Origin: JBLEFH01 sp047345645
Lineage (GTDB): Bacteria; Pseudomonadota; Alphaproteobacteria; Rhodobacterales; Rhodobacteraceae
Assembly (NCBI GenBank): GCA_047345645.1
Contig: JBLEFH010000002.1
Reading direction: 5' to 3' (one strand)
Length of the DNA: 64,000 bases
The position numbers and the translations under genes were made by a program. Positions 1-7,645 of this stretch are shown here, piece after piece (within the stretch, counting starts at the first letter, position 1; every line of letters begins with the position of its first letter). The notes under the pieces are model-generated. The model was not told the DNA's origin. It searched no databases and was given only the letters and a program-made list of their open reading frames with translations.

Positions 1-795
1 GATGTGATCGGGGTTTTGGTGCCCTCCGTGACGAATGCGGTCTTCTCGGACGTGCTGCTCGGGCTTTATGAAGCGGCCGACGGGACGGGCATGACCATCC
101 AGATCGGCAACACCCGCTACGACCCGGAGGAGGAGTGCCGCCTTGTTAAAACCTTCGCGGCGCAGCGCCCGGCGGGGATGATCGTGGCCGGGACGGATCA
201 GACGCCGAAAGTGGTGGATCTTCTCAGCAATATGAATTGCCCGGTGGTGCAGGTGATGGATATCAGCGGCCAGATCATCGACAAGGCGGTCGGCCTCGAT
301 CACCGCGCGGCGGCGGCGGCGGGCGCGCGGCATCTCAAGGCGCAGGGCTATAAACGGCCCGTCTTCATGGCCGCCCAGATGGACCCGCGCAGTAAAAGCC
401 GGATCCGCGGGTTTCGCGATGTCTGGGGGGAGGAGGCCGGGCTGGTCGCCGATCCCGCGCCGAGTTCCATCGCCCTTGGCCGCCAGATGATGGCGCAGGT
501 CATCCAGCGCTTCCCGGAGGCTGACGCGGTCCAATGCAACAACGACGATATCGCGCTCGGCGTGGTGTTTGAGTTGCTGGAACTCGGCGTCGATATGCCG
601 GGGAAAATGGGCGTTTGCGGTTTCAATGATCTTGAATATTGCCAGGCTGCGAACCCGGCGATGACCTCCGTGCGCACACCGCGTTATGAGATGGGGGTGA
701 AGGCCATCGAGCTTCTGCTCGGGCAGGTCGATGGCGATGTGCTGGATCTCGGCTTCGAGGTGATGGCCCGCAGCAGCACCGCGCGGTCGCGTTAA
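1..795 (+). CDS. LacI-family transcriptional regulator, C-terminal part (5' cut)
   Basis: The reading frame is open from the first base, so the gene begins upstream of the window and its helix-turn-helix domain is missing. What remains is a periplasmic-binding-protein-like effector domain that opens with the IGVLVPSVTN strand typical of LacI/PurR regulators and has a late NNDDIALG segment and a GFNDLE segment as in ribose- or gluconate-type repressors. The family binds a sugar or sugar acid and controls neighbouring catabolic genes; the effector cannot be read here. The TAA stop shares the palindrome TTAA with the convergent DUF599 gene. Confidence 0.88.
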   Translation, partial: DVIGVLVPSVTNAVFSDVLLGLYEAADGTGMTIQIGNTRYDPEEECRLVKTFAAQRPAGMIVAGTDQTPKVVDLLSNMNCPVVQVMDISGQIIDKAVGLDHRAAAAAGARHLKAQGYKRPVFMAAQMDPRSKSRIRGFRDVWGEEAGLVADPAPSSIALGRQMMAQVIQRFPEADAVQCNNDDIALGVVFELLELGVDMPGKMGVCGFNDLEYCQAANPAMTSVRTPRYEMGVKAIELLLGQVDGDVLDLGFEVMARSSTARSR

Positions 796-1493
796 CGCGG
801 CGGCGGGCCGGCGCCGATCACATCGCGGGAGTGGGAGTAGAATTCGCGCCGCATCACCGTCAGCGTCGCAAAGAGCGTGGTGACGACCAGCCCCGTGCCG
901 CCAATCAGCCAGCCAAGCGCCGCGATGGCGTAATACACACCGCGCAGGGCCGAGTTGAAATGCCGGGCGGCGGCGATGTTGATTTCGGCGGCACGGCGCG
1001 CGGTGTCCTCGGTTTTCGGATCCTCAGGGTCATTTGGCACCGAGGCCATCAGCACTGCGCAATAGTTGAAGAGCCGCACGGCCCAGACGAAGCGCAGGAA
1101 GGCGATGACGATGAAGCCAAGCACCGTCATCACCTTGATTTCCCAAACGATTCGCGGCGCGGCCAGTTCGGCGGAAATGTCGCTGGCAAAGCCTGAGAGT
1201 TGGTCCGTATTGGCCATCAGCGCCACTGCACCCCCAATCGCGATCATGCAGGCAGAGGCGAAAAAGCTCGCGCTTTGCGCCAGTTGCGCGAGGATGGCAC
1301 TGTCGAAAATCCGCGGCTGGCGCGTGATCATCGCCCGCATCCAGTCATAGCGATAATGGCGGATGGTCGAATGCATAGACGCGCGGCCGCGAAAGCCGTG
1401 ATCGACCCAATAGCCGGTGAGCACCCAAAGCCCGATGAGCATCGATAGGGCCAGACCGTCGAGCCAGGTGAAATAGGAAAGCGCTGCTGTCAT
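792..1493 (-). CDS. DUF599-family membrane protein
   Basis: A 233-residue integral membrane protein. I start it at the ATG at 1493 (MTAALSYFTWLDG), because a 12-residue upstream extension in the same frame is basic and unlike the family. Hydrophobic segments lie near residues 10-30, 75-95, 115-145 and 190-220. The motif HSTIRHYRYDWM followed by RQPRIFDSAI is typical of DUF599 proteins, whose function is unknown. It overlaps the convergent LacI gene by 4 bases. A substrate or partner cannot be inferred from context. Confidence 0.8.
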   Translation of the reverse strand: MTAALSYFTWLDGLALSMLIGLWVLTGYWVDHGFRGRASMHSTIRHYRYDWMRAMITRQPRIFDSAILAQLAQSASFFASACMIAIGGAVALMANTDQLSGFASDISAELAAPRIVWEIKVMTVLGFIVIAFLRFVWAVRLFNYCAVLMASVPNDPEDPKTEDTARRAAEINIAAARHFNSALRGVYYAIAALGWLIGGTGLVVTTLFATLTVMRREFYSHSRDVIGAGPPPR

Positions 1494-1535
1494 GCTTCGC
1501 AAATGCACATGGCGCGGCGCTCTGGTCAAGTCGCC

Positions 1536-1892
1536 TTAGCTGGGGCGGGTCAGGATGAAGAGGGCAACGGCGCTGAGGCAAAGGGTTTGGATCAGCAGCA
1601 CCGTGCCGCTCGCGCCAAGCGCCCAGGAGATCAGCAGCGTCGCCAGCATGGCCAGGATCGACGCGCGTTTGGCCGCGGGCGAGATCGCGCCGCGCGCTTC
1701 CCAATCCCGCAGGGGCGGGCCGATCCGGGGGTGGTTCATCAGCCGCGCCCGCAATTCCGGCGAAGATTTCCCGAAGGCGAAGGCGGCGAGGATGAAAAAC
1801 ACCGTCGTCGGCAGGAGCGGCAGCACGATCCCGAGCGTGCCGAGGGCCACGGCCAGCCAACCGATCAGGAGCCAAAAGAGCCGGAATGTCAT
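1536..1892 (-). CDS. YbaN/DUF454-family small membrane protein
   Basis: A 118-residue protein starting at MTFRLFWLL (1892); a longer in-frame start exists at 1943 but adds only a Gly/Arg-rich leader. It has an N-terminal transmembrane hairpin with the DUF454 hallmark LGTLGIVLPLLPTTVF, then FAFGKSSPEL and a WEARGAI segment, and a C-terminal pair of membrane helices. This matches the YbaN family in motif and length. The function is unknown. It is same-strand with the DUF599 gene, 42 bases upstream of it, and may be co-transcribed. Confidence 0.8.
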   Translation of the reverse strand: MTFRLFWLLIGWLAVALGTLGIVLPLLPTTVFFILAAFAFGKSSPELRARLMNHPRIGPPLRDWEARGAISPAAKRASILAMLATLLISWALGASGTVLLIQTLCLSAVALFILTRPS

Positions 1893-2030
1893 GATCTGCC
1901 TCGCTTGTTCGCCAGTGTTGCCGCCCGCGCCGCCGCGCCGCAAGCCGTTTCATGACAATTTGAAAATCCGAGTGCCGCGTGATTGCAATGCCCGCCCCGC
2001 CGGGTAACGTGGCGCGGGAAGGGAGGCGCG

Positions 2031-3212
2031 ATGGAGCAAGAGCGCGGTACGGCGAGCGAAGTTTTCTGGGCGTTTCTGCGTCTCGGCCTCACCTCCTTTG
2101 GCGGGCCGATCGCGCATCTGGGCTATTTCCGCGACGAATTGGTGACCCGTCGCAGATGGATGGGCGACGCGGCCTATTCCGATATTGTCGCATTATGTCA
2201 GTTCCTTCCGGGACCTGCCTCAAGTCAGGTCGGTTTTGTGATGGGCCTTAGCCGCGCCGGTCTCAAAGGCGCGGCGGCGGCGTGGGCGGGCTTCACCTTG
2301 CCCTCCGCGACCCTGCTCATCGCCTTCGCTTTCTCGACGCAGTTCCTGACCGGCGATCTCGCACAAGGCGCGCTCCACGGGCTCAAACTCGTCGCCGTCG
2401 CCATTGTCGCGCAAGCCGTCTGGGGCATGGCGCGGACCCTCACGCCGGACCGCCCGCGCGCCGCCATCGCCTTGCTTGCCGTCGCCATGGTCGCCTTTAT
2501 CGGCGGCGCGGTCGGCCAGATCGGGGCGATCCTGCTCGGCGCGCTCATCGGCCTGCGCCTGACCGGCGGCACCCCGCAAAGCGCGCCGCCCGCGATCCCG
2601 CTCTCCCGCCGGTTCGGGGTGCGTTGCCTCATCGCCTTCGCCGCACTGCTGATCGGCTTGCCGCTGCTCGCGTATCTCGCCCATATCTTCGCGCCGGCCG
2701 AAGCCTTCTACCGCGCCGGCGCGCTCGTCTTTGGCGGCGGCCACGTGATCCTGCCGCTCCTCGACAGCGCCACCGTCGCGCGCGGATGGATCAGCGACGA
2801 CGCGTTTCTTGCAGGCTATGGCGCGGCCCAAGCCATCCCCGGCCCGCTCTCGACCTTCGCGGGCTATCTCGGCGCGGCCATGACCCCCGAGCCAAACGGT
2901 TTGATCGGCGGCATAATCGGCATCCTCTTCATCTTCCTGCCGGGCTTTCTGCTGCTCCTCGGCGTGCTGCCCTTCTGGGATGATCTGCGCCGCCACCCCT
3001 CGGCGGCGGGCGTGATGCAAGGCACCAACGCCGCCGTGGTCGGCATCCTCGGCGCCGCGCTCTACGACCCGGTCTTCACCAGCGCCGTCACAAACAGCCG
3101 CGATTTCACCCTCGCGCTGGCCGCGTTTCTGCTGCTGACCATATGGAAACGCTCGCCTTGGCAGGTCGTGATCCTTACCGCGTTTGGCGGCGCAGCCCTC
3201 AGCCTGATTTAA
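2031..3212 (+). CDS. chrA: Chromate transporter, long two-domain ChrA type
   Basis: A 393-residue membrane protein. The ATG at 2031 is chosen because GGGAGG lies just upstream; an earlier in-frame ATG at 1983 adds a non-hydrophobic leader. Two homologous halves are visible: residues about 10-180 with LGLTSFGGPIAHLGYF and QFLPGPASSQ, and about 210-393 with LVFGGGHVILPLL and QAIPGPLSTFAGY. Each carries the FGG and PGP signatures of CHR domains. Long-chain ChrA proteins export chromate from the cytoplasm. It is monocistronic in view and shares TTAA with the convergent SDR gene stop. Confidence 0.9.
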   Translation: MEQERGTASEVFWAFLRLGLTSFGGPIAHLGYFRDELVTRRRWMGDAAYSDIVALCQFLPGPASSQVGFVMGLSRAGLKGAAAAWAGFTLPSATLLIAFAFSTQFLTGDLAQGALHGLKLVAVAIVAQAVWGMARTLTPDRPRAAIALLAVAMVAFIGGAVGQIGAILLGALIGLRLTGGTPQSAPPAIPLSRRFGVRCLIAFAALLIGLPLLAYLAHIFAPAEAFYRAGALVFGGGHVILPLLDSATVARGWISDDAFLAGYGAAQAIPGPLSTFAGYLGAAMTPEPNGLIGGIIGILFIFLPGFLLLLGVLPFWDDLRRHPSAAGVMQGTNAAVVGILGAALYDPVFTSAVTNSRDFTLALAAFLLLTIWKRSPWQVVILTAFGGAALSLI

Positions 3213-3940
3213 GCCGTGCTGCCGCCATCCACGGTGACAATCGAGCCCGTGACCCGCACGCCATCCGGGCCAATGAGATACGAAACCGCGCCCGCCACAT
3301 CATCCACCTCGGGCAACCCCAAGGGCGCGCGGCGGCGGATTGAGGCCATTTTGTGGTCATCGAGCCCGCCGGTCATCTCCGTCTCCATATAGCCGGGCGC
3401 GACGCAATTCACCGTCACCGAGCGCTTACCAAGCTCGCGCGAGAGCGACCGGGTGAAGCCTTCCAGTCCCGCCTTCGATGCCGCATAAGCCGCCAGCCCG
3501 TGAAAACCGGTCGTGGCAATGATGGAGGAAATATTAATGATCCGCCCCGCACGAGCCGCGAGCATCGGGCGGCAGGCATATTTCGCGAAAATGATCGAGG
3601 CGGTGAGATTGACCTGAATGACCTTCTCGATATCGGTCTTGTGCTGCGTCGCCAGCACCCCGTCCGAACCGATCCCGGCATTGTTGACCATCCCCCAGAG
3701 GCCGCCATGTTTTTTCACGACGCCGTTAACCAGCTCCGGGATACCATCAAGCTCCGCGACATCGAAGGGGATGAAATCGAGGCGACCGTCGGCCTTTTCG
3801 GCGACCTCTTTAAAGGCGTCCGAATGGGAGCGGCTGACCCCGGTGACGTGATAGCCCTCGGCGACAAGGCGGCGGCAAATGGCAAGCCCAAGCCCGCGCG
3901 ACGCGCCGGTGACGAGGACGGATTTCGGAGCCTCGGTCAT
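3209..3940 (-). CDS. SDR-family oxidoreductase, FabG-like (cassette gene 4)
   Basis: A 243-residue short-chain dehydrogenase. The N-terminal cofactor motif TGASRGLG, the NNAG motif and the active-site YAASK are all present, and the protein ends with the VDGGS segment of FabG-like reductases. The start at 3940 (MTEAPKS) overlaps the upstream acyl ligase stop by 4 bases, which indicates translational coupling. As the last gene of a cassette with an acyl carrier protein, it most plausibly reduces a 3-oxoacyl or related thioester on that carrier; this is an inference. An alternative is reduction of a nucleotide-sugar-type substrate. Confidence 0.85.
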   Translation of the reverse strand: MTEAPKSVLVTGASRGLGLAICRRLVAEGYHVTGVSRSHSDAFKEVAEKADGRLDFIPFDVAELDGIPELVNGVVKKHGGLWGMVNNAGIGSDGVLATQHKTDIEKVIQVNLTASIIFAKYACRPMLAARAGRIINISSIIATTGFHGLAAYAASKAGLEGFTRSLSRELGKRSVTVNCVAPGYMETEMTGGLDDHKMASIRRRAPLGLPEVDDVAGAVSYLIGPDGVRVTGSIVTVDGGSTA

Positions 3941-5217
3941 GCGGCACCTCCTTCGGTTTTGCGAATGATTTTCCCGGCGGCGCTGACCTCGAGATCCGGC
4001 ACGATGCGGATTATCGCGGGCACCGCTTCGCGCTCCAGATGCGCTTTGCAATGGGTCTGGATGGCCTTCTTGAGCGCGGCTTTGTCGACCTCGCCGTCCG
4101 GCATCACATCGACCGCGACGAGCGCCCCGGTGATCGGGCTCGATTTGGCATAGATCCGCGCAAGTGCGACGCCCGGCACATCCATGATGACTCGCTCAAC
4201 GCCCTCGGGATAGATTTTGACGCCGCCGACATTGATCATTCCATTGTCGCGGCCAAGGAAATAGGCGCGCTCGCCCTCTATCTTCACGCGGTCGCCGGAA
4301 TTGACACTTTGCCCGTCCGCGAGATGGAAATGGAGCGTGTTATCCTTGTTTTCCATCTTGGTGCCGCCGGGCAGGCGGTCGAAATAGCTGACCGGAAAGC
4401 CCGCTTTGCCGTCATTGACAGAGAAGCCCACGCCCGCTTCGGTTGAGGCATAGATATGGGTGATCCGCGTGTCCGGGAAGGCGGCGCGGAGGGCGTCGAG
4501 GATCTGTTGATCGACGATTTCCCCACCAAGGGTGATTTGCTTGAGCGGCAAAGATTTGAGTTGCGGCACCATCAAAAGCCGCCGCCAAAGAGTCGGCGTG
4601 GCAGACAGATGCGAGCAGCCCGCTTGGTGAAGTGTGGCCACCTGCTCGGCCAGCGGCGCGTCGAGATCCGGCGCAATCAGCGCCGCGCGCCCGATCACGG
4701 CCTGAAGCACGACCTGCATCCCGGCAAACCGCGTCGGATCATACAGCAGACCCCAGCGCGCCTGCTGATTGCCCTCATAATGCGACACTGTGCGGGCCAG
4801 CGATTTAAGCGTATGTGGCACAATCTTTGGCTGGCCGGTCGTCCCAGATGTGGTCATCAGCCAGCGGGTTTCGACCTCACTGCGCCGCGCGGCACGGAGC
4901 GCTTGCGGCGGCATCCCATTGAGATCAGCCCGATCCGTCACCAGCGCCGAGGCGCCCGCTTCCTCCGCCAGCGCATCCACCACCGATGCCGGCTGAGCGT
5001 AGGAGATCAGAAGAATGGCGCGGACCTGTCCATCGAGGCGGATGAGCGTCTCGATCAGCGCGCGCGCATCTTTCACCGAAACCGCAACCGTCGCATCAGA
5101 GCCAAAGGGCAACGCGCCCTCGCCGGGCGCCACATCGCGCATAGTGAGATCGCCCGACGCTGCGGACATCAGCACGTCGTCTGCCGACCGCGCTTCTATG
5201 CGTGCCCAGAGTGACAT
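3937..5217 (-). CDS. AMP-forming acyl ligase, ANL superfamily (cassette gene 3)
   Basis: A 426-residue adenylate-forming enzyme. The phosphate loop TTSGTTGQPK is at about residues 122-131, the aromatic-containing YASTEAG motif is mid-protein, GRDNGMINVGGVKIYP forms the hinge, and SAAGKIIRK supplies the C-terminal catalytic lysine at about 416. The protein is shorter than usual acyl-CoA synthetases (about 500-550 residues), with a compact N-terminal domain. Since an acyl carrier protein gene lies 3 bases upstream, it probably activates a carboxylic acid and loads it on that carrier. The acid is not predictable from sequence. Confidence 0.85.
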   Translation of the reverse strand: MSLWARIEARSADDVLMSAASGDLTMRDVAPGEGALPFGSDATVAVSVKDARALIETLIRLDGQVRAILLISYAQPASVVDALAEEAGASALVTDRADLNGMPPQALRAARRSEVETRWLMTTSGTTGQPKIVPHTLKSLARTVSHYEGNQQARWGLLYDPTRFAGMQVVLQAVIGRAALIAPDLDAPLAEQVATLHQAGCSHLSATPTLWRRLLMVPQLKSLPLKQITLGGEIVDQQILDALRAAFPDTRITHIYASTEAGVGFSVNDGKAGFPVSYFDRLPGGTKMENKDNTLHFHLADGQSVNSGDRVKIEGERAYFLGRDNGMINVGGVKIYPEGVERVIMDVPGVALARIYAKSSPITGALVAVDVMPDGEVDKAALKKAIQTHCKAHLEREAVPAIIRIVPDLEVSAAGKIIRKTEGGAA

Positions 5218-5220
5218 CGC

Positions 5221-5484
5221 TCAGGCGGCGGGTTTGTATTTGTCGTAAAAGTCCAGAAACTCCGCATAGGTTTGCGGATAGAACGCGTCTTCAGCGAGCG
5301 TGAACGGATCAAAGCCCAGCTCTTCCTCAAGCTGCGAGACGAAAATCGCGAACCCCATGGAGTCCAGCCCGGATTCGAGCAGAACCGTGTCCTGTTTCAA
5401 TTCAGGAGCCGCACCACCTTGCTCCGTTTCCCACACCTCACCAAAAACGCGGCGAATTTCGCTGTCGAGTTTTTGCTTATCCAT
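5221..5484 (-). CDS. Stand-alone acyl carrier protein (cassette gene 2)
   Basis: An 87-residue acidic protein with a phosphopantetheine attachment site at GLDSMGF, serine at about residue 42. Flanking helices match the four-helix carrier fold. It is clearly distinct from a housekeeping AcpP, which reads DSLDTVE around that serine. The ligase gene starts 3 bases after it and the acyltransferase ends 15 bases before it, so the carrier is embedded in an operon with an acid-loading enzyme, a reductase and an acyltransferase. No phosphopantetheinyl transferase gene is nearby, so a housekeeping enzyme must supply the arm. Confidence 0.87.
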   Translation of the reverse strand: MDKQKLDSEIRRVFGEVWETEQGGAAPELKQDTVLLESGLDSMGFAIFVSQLEEELGFDPFTLAEDAFYPQTYAEFLDFYDKYKPAA

Positions 5485-5499
5485 CTCTTCTATCCCTTA

Positions 5500-5958
5500 T
5501 TAATACGCCACTTCGGAGTCATTGCCCTTATCGAGCCGAATGCCCCAAGGCCCCGTGACAATATCGCGCTCCACCACGCGCCCCGGATTGCCAACCACGA
5601 CGCTGTTATCAGGTACATCGCGCGCCACCACCGTATTTGCGGACACAATGCAGTGATTGCCGACCTTCACACCGGGCAGGATCACAGCATTGTAGCCAAT
5701 AAAGCAATGCGAGCCGACATAAGTGTCATGCCATTGACGGTTTACGAAATCATGACTGAGCACCGATGCGCCGCCAACGACAGCGGTGTGGCTACCGATA
5801 TGAATGCCTTTCGGGTTTGTCATATCCAGCCGCGCGGTTCGCGAAATCCGTGCGTGCTCTCCAATATCCATGCCGTAAAGCGTCTTGAACTTGAAGTGAT
5901 TCAAGGGCAGCAAGACTTTCCGAAAGATAAATCTTTTAAGTTGAGCAGCCGCTGCCAT
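5500..5958 (-). CDS. Hexapeptide-repeat acyltransferase, left-handed beta-helix (cassette gene 1)
   Basis: A protein of about 152 residues with repeated hexapeptide strands such as IHIGSHTAVVGGA and CFIGYNAVILPGVKVGN, ending in VPDNSVVVGNPGR, the usual end of WbbJ/NodL-type O-acetyltransferases. I prefer the ATG at 5958, preceded by GGGGGT, over the ATG at 6000, which has no ribosome site; the longer form adds 14 residues. It is the first gene of the minus-strand cassette with the acyl carrier protein, ligase and SDR. It could transfer the carrier-bound acyl group to a sugar or peptide acceptor (inference). The family otherwise uses acetyl-CoA. Confidence 0.82.
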   Translation of the reverse strand: MAAAAQLKRFIFRKVLLPLNHFKFKTLYGMDIGEHARISRTARLDMTNPKGIHIGSHTAVVGGASVLSHDFVNRQWHDTYVGSHCFIGYNAVILPGVKVGNHCIVSANTVVARDVPDNSVVVGNPGRVVERDIVTGPWGIRLDKGNDSEVAY

Positions 5959-6052
5959 ATTACCCCCGGGTGATTTGAACGCATCATGTAGTTGAGGCAT
6001 GTGATTTGGTCAAACGCTATGGCGTGTTTGGTCGCGGAACTGTGTAGAGCGA

Positions 6053-6610
6053 ATGATGAGTTTGACTGGATTGGCAAGTTTCCTCGCAACGGCAGCGCTC
6101 TATGCGGCGCTGGCGTCTGGTACGCTGCTCCTGCTCATCCGGCGCGTCCGGTCCGCTTGGCTGCTGACCTTCCTCACATTCTTCATGATCTTCCTCGCGC
6201 TTCATCCCTTCCCGGACCGGGAGGCGATGGTGTGCGCCAATGCGCCGTCGCCGCGGCTGGTGCCCTTCGCGTTCCTCGGTGGCATGAGCCAGCTGATCGC
6301 GGAGCAGGCCTCGCTTCGGCAATGGGCGACGGATTTGCTGGCCGCCTCGACCCTCATGAATCTCGGGCTTTGCTTTTTGATCGGCACGCGGCTTCCGGCC
6401 AATGGGATCGGGCCGGGCGGAGCGTTGATTTTTGGCGCGCTGCTGTCCGGCGGGATTGAACTCGCGCAACTCACCGGGCTTTTCGGGTTTTATCCCTGCG
6501 CATACCGAACTTTCGATGTCGATGATCTTATCCTGAACATCGGCGGGATTTTCCTTGGCGCGCTGCTGTCGGATATTCTGCGCCGTCGCCGGATGCGGTC
6601 TTTCGGCTAG
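6053..6610 (+). CDS. VanZ-like membrane protein
   Basis: A 185-residue protein with four or five predicted membrane helices: residues about 5-30, 35-55, 105-125, 130-150 and 155-175. The signature GGIELAQLTGLFG followed by FDVDDLILNIGG is that of the VanZ-like domain, where an acidic pair near a membrane helix is conserved. The family is tied to envelope and glycopeptide tolerance, but its biochemistry is unclear. It diverges from the acyltransferase cassette across about 95 bases and shares a CTAG stop palindrome with the convergent regulator. A link with the cassette is possible but unproven. Confidence 0.78.
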   Translation: MMSLTGLASFLATAALYAALASGTLLLLIRRVRSAWLLTFLTFFMIFLALHPFPDREAMVCANAPSPRLVPFAFLGGMSQLIAEQASLRQWATDLLAASTLMNLGLCFLIGTRLPANGIGPGGALIFGALLSGGIELAQLTGLFGFYPCAYRTFDVDDLILNIGGIFLGALLSDILRRRRMRSFG

Positions 6611-7536
6611 GCTTGATCGAGGATCCAGGCGGCGAGGGTTTGATCGCAGATCAGCCCGTTAATCAGTCCGCCGCGCAGGGCGCCGAGGGTTGCCGGGCCT
6701 TTGGATAGGCCAAAGACAGAGGCGGTCACGATCACCTCGGCGAGGTTGGACAGGGGCGGCGCGGCCACGCGGTCGAGATTGGGCATCACATTGCCTTTGG
6801 CATCATAGGGCCAGCCTAGGATTTCGCCGACGGCGCCTGCTGCGCGCAGGGCTTCTACCTCACGGCGTGAGAGGAACCCGTCATCGAGCAGAGCCGCTTT
6901 ATCGTCCATCGAGCCGATGCCGATATAGCCCACATCGGCGCGGCGAGCCATTTCGATCACCCGCGCATTGCCGGGCTGGCGGTGGAGCGCCTCCACCTCT
7001 TCCACCGTCGCCGCGATCACCGGAACCATCAGGGGATAGCTGCGCGCCGTCACCCGTTCCGAGAGCGAAAACATCACGTTGTAATAGGCAGCCGAGCCGT
7101 CCGGGGCGATGTTCCCGGTGAGCGAGACGATCTTGTGCTGCGGGCAGTCGATCCGGGCGAGTTGCAGGACGGCGGCGCGCAGGGTCCGCCCGGTGCCGAT
7201 CGCCAGCGTGATCGGGTCCGTGCCGTTCAGGTCGCGCTCGATCGCATCGGCGAGGGCCATGGCGACCCCGGCAAAGCCGCCCTCATCGGGAACGACATAG
7301 ATTTCCTGAAGGTCAAACCGCGCCTCAAGCGCCCGCGAGAGCTCCAGACAGACCGCCGTTGGGTGGTCGATTCGCACTTTGACCAGCCCCGCATCCATCG
7401 CCTGAGCCACCAATCGCTGCGCCGTCTGGCGCGAGACGCCCATATGCCGCGCGATCTCGTCCTGCCGCAAATTCCCAACATAATAAAGCCATGCGGCCCG
7501 TGCGGCCTGATCCAGCTTCCTCTCTTCCGCTGTCAT
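6607..7536 (-). CDS. SorC/DeoR-type sugar-binding transcriptional regulator of the polyol operon
   Basis: A 309-residue regulator with an N-terminal winged helix (DEIARHMGVSRQTAQRLV, residues about 25-42) and a C-terminal SorC sugar-phosphate-binding domain carrying TLAIGTGRTLRA, a GNIAP segment and GYIGIGSMDD. The start at 7536 has a GGGAGG site upstream. It diverges from the sorbitol/mannitol ABC operon across 109 bases, so it almost certainly controls that operon, sensing a phosphorylated sugar or a polyol as in other SorC proteins. A 16-base imperfect palindrome at 7584-7599 is a candidate operator. SmoR would be a reasonable name, but I have not confirmed it. Confidence 0.88.
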   Translation of the reverse strand: MTAEERKLDQAARAAWLYYVGNLRQDEIARHMGVSRQTAQRLVAQAMDAGLVKVRIDHPTAVCLELSRALEARFDLQEIYVVPDEGGFAGVAMALADAIERDLNGTDPITLAIGTGRTLRAAVLQLARIDCPQHKIVSLTGNIAPDGSAAYYNVMFSLSERVTARSYPLMVPVIAATVEEVEALHRQPGNARVIEMARRADVGYIGIGSMDDKAALLDDGFLSRREVEALRAAGAVGEILGWPYDAKGNVMPNLDRVAAPPLSNLAEVIVTASVFGLSKGPATLGALRGGLINGLICDQTLAAWILDQA

Positions 7537-7583
7537 TTCACGCTTCCTCCCAGAATAATGTTTGACTTTTACCTTAGGTTAAT

Positions 7584-7599
7584 GTGAGCATTTGCCCAC
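7584..7599. promoter_or_regulatory. Candidate operator for the SorC-type regulator
   Basis: The sequence GTGAGCA-TT-TGCCCAC is an inverted repeat of 7-base arms with one mismatch. It is centred between the divergent regulator start (7536) and the smoE start (7646). Dyads with TG-rich arms of this size suit SorC-family regulators. No -35/-10 pair can be fixed with confidence. Confidence 0.4.
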
Positions 7600-7645
7600 G
7601 AGTCGAGCAACTGTTTAATTTAGAAAGTTCGACCATAGGGAGAAA

